A stretch of 7,810 nucleotides of DNA. Source: JAJKIP01 sp040509055 (GTDB lineage: Bacteria > Bacteroidota > Bacteroidia > Chitinophagales > Chitinophagaceae). The notes beneath the pieces are model-generated. The model was not told the DNA's origin, did no database searches, and was given only the letters and a program-made list of their open reading frames with translations. Positions 5,886 through 7,810 of this stretch are shown piece by piece. The translations under genes and the position numbers were made by a program. The stretch lies in assembly GCA_040509055.1 (NCBI GenBank), contig JBEVLT010000040.1, positions 1 to 7,810 on the forward strand, read 5' to 3'. The first letter of the stretch is position 1; each line of letters opens with the position of its first letter.

Positions 5886-7676
5886 TTACTTTTTCTTTTT
5901 TACGATCCTCTTCTTCACCGGTGCTTTTTTCGGCGGTGTATACGGACCTCTTTTGAACCACCATGTCTTTTCGGTCACATTCCCGGCCAGGTCGGTCACC
6001 GCTACTTTCAGCTGGTGCACGCCATACGGGCATCGTTCGTCAAATACATAGATCCAGGAGCGGCCTTTGTCGTTGGTAAACCGCAGCCATTGTCCGTTCA
6101 GCTCTGCACGAAAACTTTTGATCCCGAAATTATCCGCAGGCGTGAAAACGATCCGGCTGGCTGCACTCAGGTTGATGGTATCACCCTTGCCCAATTCATT
6201 AAGCGAGGGTGGTGCCTTGTCGATAAACGCCTGGAAACTACCCCATCCGTTGAAAGCGGCCGACACCCAGGCGTCTTTTCCTCTTTCCTGCCATCGTGCA
6301 GCCCTGACCGTAGTACTGCTGCGCCAGGTTCTCCTGATCACGATCTTATTTTTCCATTCGTCCGGTACCGGTTTGTCCGGTTTGATGCGGACCATCATGT
6401 CGTCGTGCAGCGGGAGGGTACCATCGTTTAGCTGGTGCACGGCCGAAATCCCATCGGCTGCAAACGTATTGCTGCGGAAATAAGAAGCCCGCAGGGTATC
6501 GTACACGCCGGCTTCGGAAATGTATGCCTCAAAGTCCGGCTTCTCCACCACGTTCACATAACCCGGCGTAAAGACCGGCAGTGCAGACCGGTACGGCGGA
6601 TCGGCAAGCGCGGCATCATATTGCAGGCGAAAACGAAGCACGGATATATTGCCGTAAGCATCTTCAGCTTCGATACGCACGGCATGTACCAGCGTATCAT
6701 TGAGGAGGATAATGCCATCGCCCGGCGCCGGCCGATAAATGCTTTCCCTGCTGCCCGGCAGGCGGCTCAGGTGCTGTATATAAGCGCCGCCATTGGCCCG
6801 GTATTTATAATCTATCTGCGCGTTCATGTAGCGTGTATCGTTGTAATCCACGCTGTCGATCACAAAACCTGTTTGCAGCCTGTCGTCGGCAAACAGGCGC
6901 GCGGCATAAATACCGTCCTGGTTGGTCGATCCGCTCATGCGGTCGTACACCTGCAGCCCCAGGCTGATCTTTGCATTACCGGTTTTCAGCACCGGCATTT
7001 TAGGCAGGGTGTAGCCGCTGTCCGTACTTTTCAGGGTAAATAAGCGCGGCGACTGATCGTACACACTCCTTCCGCGGTCGTACAGCGCCAGCCTTACCAT
7101 TACCGGCGGTATATTGTCCGCCAGCGGAAAACCAAACAATAAAGGGTTGAGGCATTCATCAGTACGGGTATCCCTGATCTCGAAATGCACATGCGGCCCC
7201 TGCGAACCGCCTGTAGTGCCGCTGTAGGCTATAAAACTGCCCTTTCTTACCGGGAATTTATCCTTCGGAATCGTCAGCTCTACCGCCCATGACTGCTGGC
7301 GGTATTGCTGCTCCGTCACATAGGCTTCCAGCGGCGCGCAAAAATCGTTCAGGTGGCCATATAAAGTAGACAGGCCGTTCGGATGGTTGATAATAATAAA
7401 ACGGCCATAGCTCTGCGGGCGGATGCCCACGTAAGCGATATACCCTTCTGCTGCCGCATACACCAGCTGATCCACCTTCTGGTCGGTGCGCATATCCAGC
7501 CCCATATGCCAGTGGTTGGTACGCAGCTCGCCCATATTGGCCACGATCCCTGGCTTCAGGTCCAGCGGCCAGCGGAAATAACCACGGGGATATTTATTAA
7601 CAGACTGGGAACCGGCCACCAGCGGCCACAAAAGCATTGCAATAAGACAGCGGGTGAAAATGATCGGATGCTTCAA
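5886..7676 (-). CDS. M23 (LytM-type) zinc endopeptidase, exported, with Ig-like C-terminal region and lysine-rich tail
   Basis: It is probably a periplasmic peptidoglycan endopeptidase that cuts cross-link peptides. The protein has 596 residues from TTG 7676. This start gives a clean signal peptide (MKH, hydrophobic core, AGS before QS, about residues 1-23). A GTG at 7736 is in frame but adds a poor N-terminus, and the first ATG would cut into the signal. The M23 domain lies near the N-terminus (about 48-185). Its catalytic set is complete by comparison with LytM: His57 and Asp61 in HMGLD, His108 in YGHLN, and His162 and His164 in HVHFEIR. The rest (about 190-575) is beta-rich, ending in an Ig-like stretch with DNFGIKSFRAELNG and VAVTDLAGN. 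The last residues form a basic tail PPKKAPVKKRIVKKKK. Substrate choice and whether partner proteins are needed are not visible. It is the first gene of a unit with bcp. Confidence 0.92.
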   Translation of the reverse strand: MKHPIIFTRCLIAMLLWPLVAGSQSVNKYPRGYFRWPLDLKPGIVANMGELRTNHWHMGLDMRTDQKVDQLVYAAAEGYIAYVGIRPQSYGRFIIINHPNGLSTLYGHLNDFCAPLEAYVTEQQYRQQSWAVELTIPKDKFPVRKGSFIAYSGTTGGSQGPHVHFEIRDTRTDECLNPLLFGFPLADNIPPVMVRLALYDRGRSVYDQSPRLFTLKSTDSGYTLPKMPVLKTGNAKISLGLQVYDRMSGSTNQDGIYAARLFADDRLQTGFVIDSVDYNDTRYMNAQIDYKYRANGGAYIQHLSRLPGSRESIYRPAPGDGIILLNDTLVHAVRIEAEDAYGNISVLRFRLQYDAALADPPYRSALPVFTPGYVNVVEKPDFEAYISEAGVYDTLRASYFRSNTFAADGISAVHQLNDGTLPLHDDMMVRIKPDKPVPDEWKNKIVIRRTWRSSTTVRAARWQERGKDAWVSAAFNGWGSFQAFIDKAPPSLNELGKGDTINLSAASRIVFTPADNFGIKSFRAELNGQWLRFTNDKGRSWIYVFDERCPYGVHQLKVAVTDLAGNVTEKTWWFKRGPYTPPKKAPVKKRIVKKKK

Positions 7677-7799
7677 GGGCACAAATTTAAACCGGTTCAC
7701 TCTGAATAGAATTTGTACAATAAAAAATAGTTGCACAACCAGCTTTCTCTTTTTGTAAAAAACTGTTTAAAGAGATCATTCAAAACCCTGCCAATCCCT

Positions 7800-7807
7800 T
7801 ACCTTTG
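7800..7807 (+). promoter_or_regulatory. Bacteroidota -7 promoter box for a rightward gene beyond the window
   Basis: TACCTTTG followed by C is an exact TAnnTTTG match and the form often seen in Chitinophagaceae. It lies in the AT-rich spacer upstream of the M23 gene and points out of the window, suggesting a divergently transcribed neighbour whose start is not included. No -33 TTTG is seen at 19-21 bases, so the assignment rests on the -7 box alone. Confidence 0.45.
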
Positions 7808-7810
7808 CGC

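Noticed and set aside
5832..7043. Several 138-202 codon open frames on the plus strand opposite the M23 gene
   Set aside because: They are antisense shadows of a GC-rich coding region. The minus-strand frame carries the complete M23 catalytic residues.
7682..7689. TAAATTTG on the minus strand, a TAnnTTTG match just upstream of the M23 start
   Set aside because: It lies only 5 bases before the chosen TTG start and has no TTTG at the expected -33 distance, so it would give a nearly leaderless message. It is probably AT-rich chance, but it would matter if the true start is downstream.

Overview
The window is a chromosomal segment of a Bacteroidota bacterium, most likely family Chitinophagaceae. 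The evidence is the divergent rsfS/birA pair, an ECF sigma factor followed by a one-pass-membrane/beta-barrel protein, SprB-type repeats, a DUF5777-type barrel, TAnnTTTG-like promoter boxes without Shine-Dalgarno sequences, and frequent TTG starts. Nothing points to a phage, plasmid or insertion sequence.

Layout. Positions 1-335 (minus) hold the N-terminal part of ribosome silencing factor rsfS, cut by the left edge. A 107-bp divergent spacer leads to birA (443-1291, plus), a biotin-protein ligase with an in-frame insert made of heptad repeats with hairpin potential. After a 79-bp gap come an ECF sigma factor (1371-1952) and, overlapping it by 11 bp, a protein with a short cytoplasmic head, one membrane helix, a roughly 170-residue linker and a predicted 8-strand outer-membrane barrel (1942-3231). 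Then comes a lipoprotein with two SprB-like repeats and a C-terminal monoheme cytochrome c domain (3296-4132), preceded by a perfect inverted repeat. Terminators for both strands lie in the 214-bp convergent spacer. The minus strand then carries, in transcription order, an M23 endopeptidase (7676-5886), peroxiredoxin bcp 7 bp downstream (5878-5393), and a DUF5777-type barrel (5303-4347). A promoter-like box at the right edge points to a gene outside the window.

How the parts may work together. rsfS and birA are housekeeping. The sigma factor/barrel pair looks like a cell-surface signalling unit in which one polypeptide could span the whole envelope and link an outer-membrane barrel to a cytoplasmic sigma factor. 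The lipoprotein with a heme-binding domain just downstream is a candidate target or partner. A second barrel ends facing it. Whether these envelope genes form one system is inference. The minus-strand genes serve peptidoglycan cleavage, peroxide detoxification and an unknown outer-membrane role.
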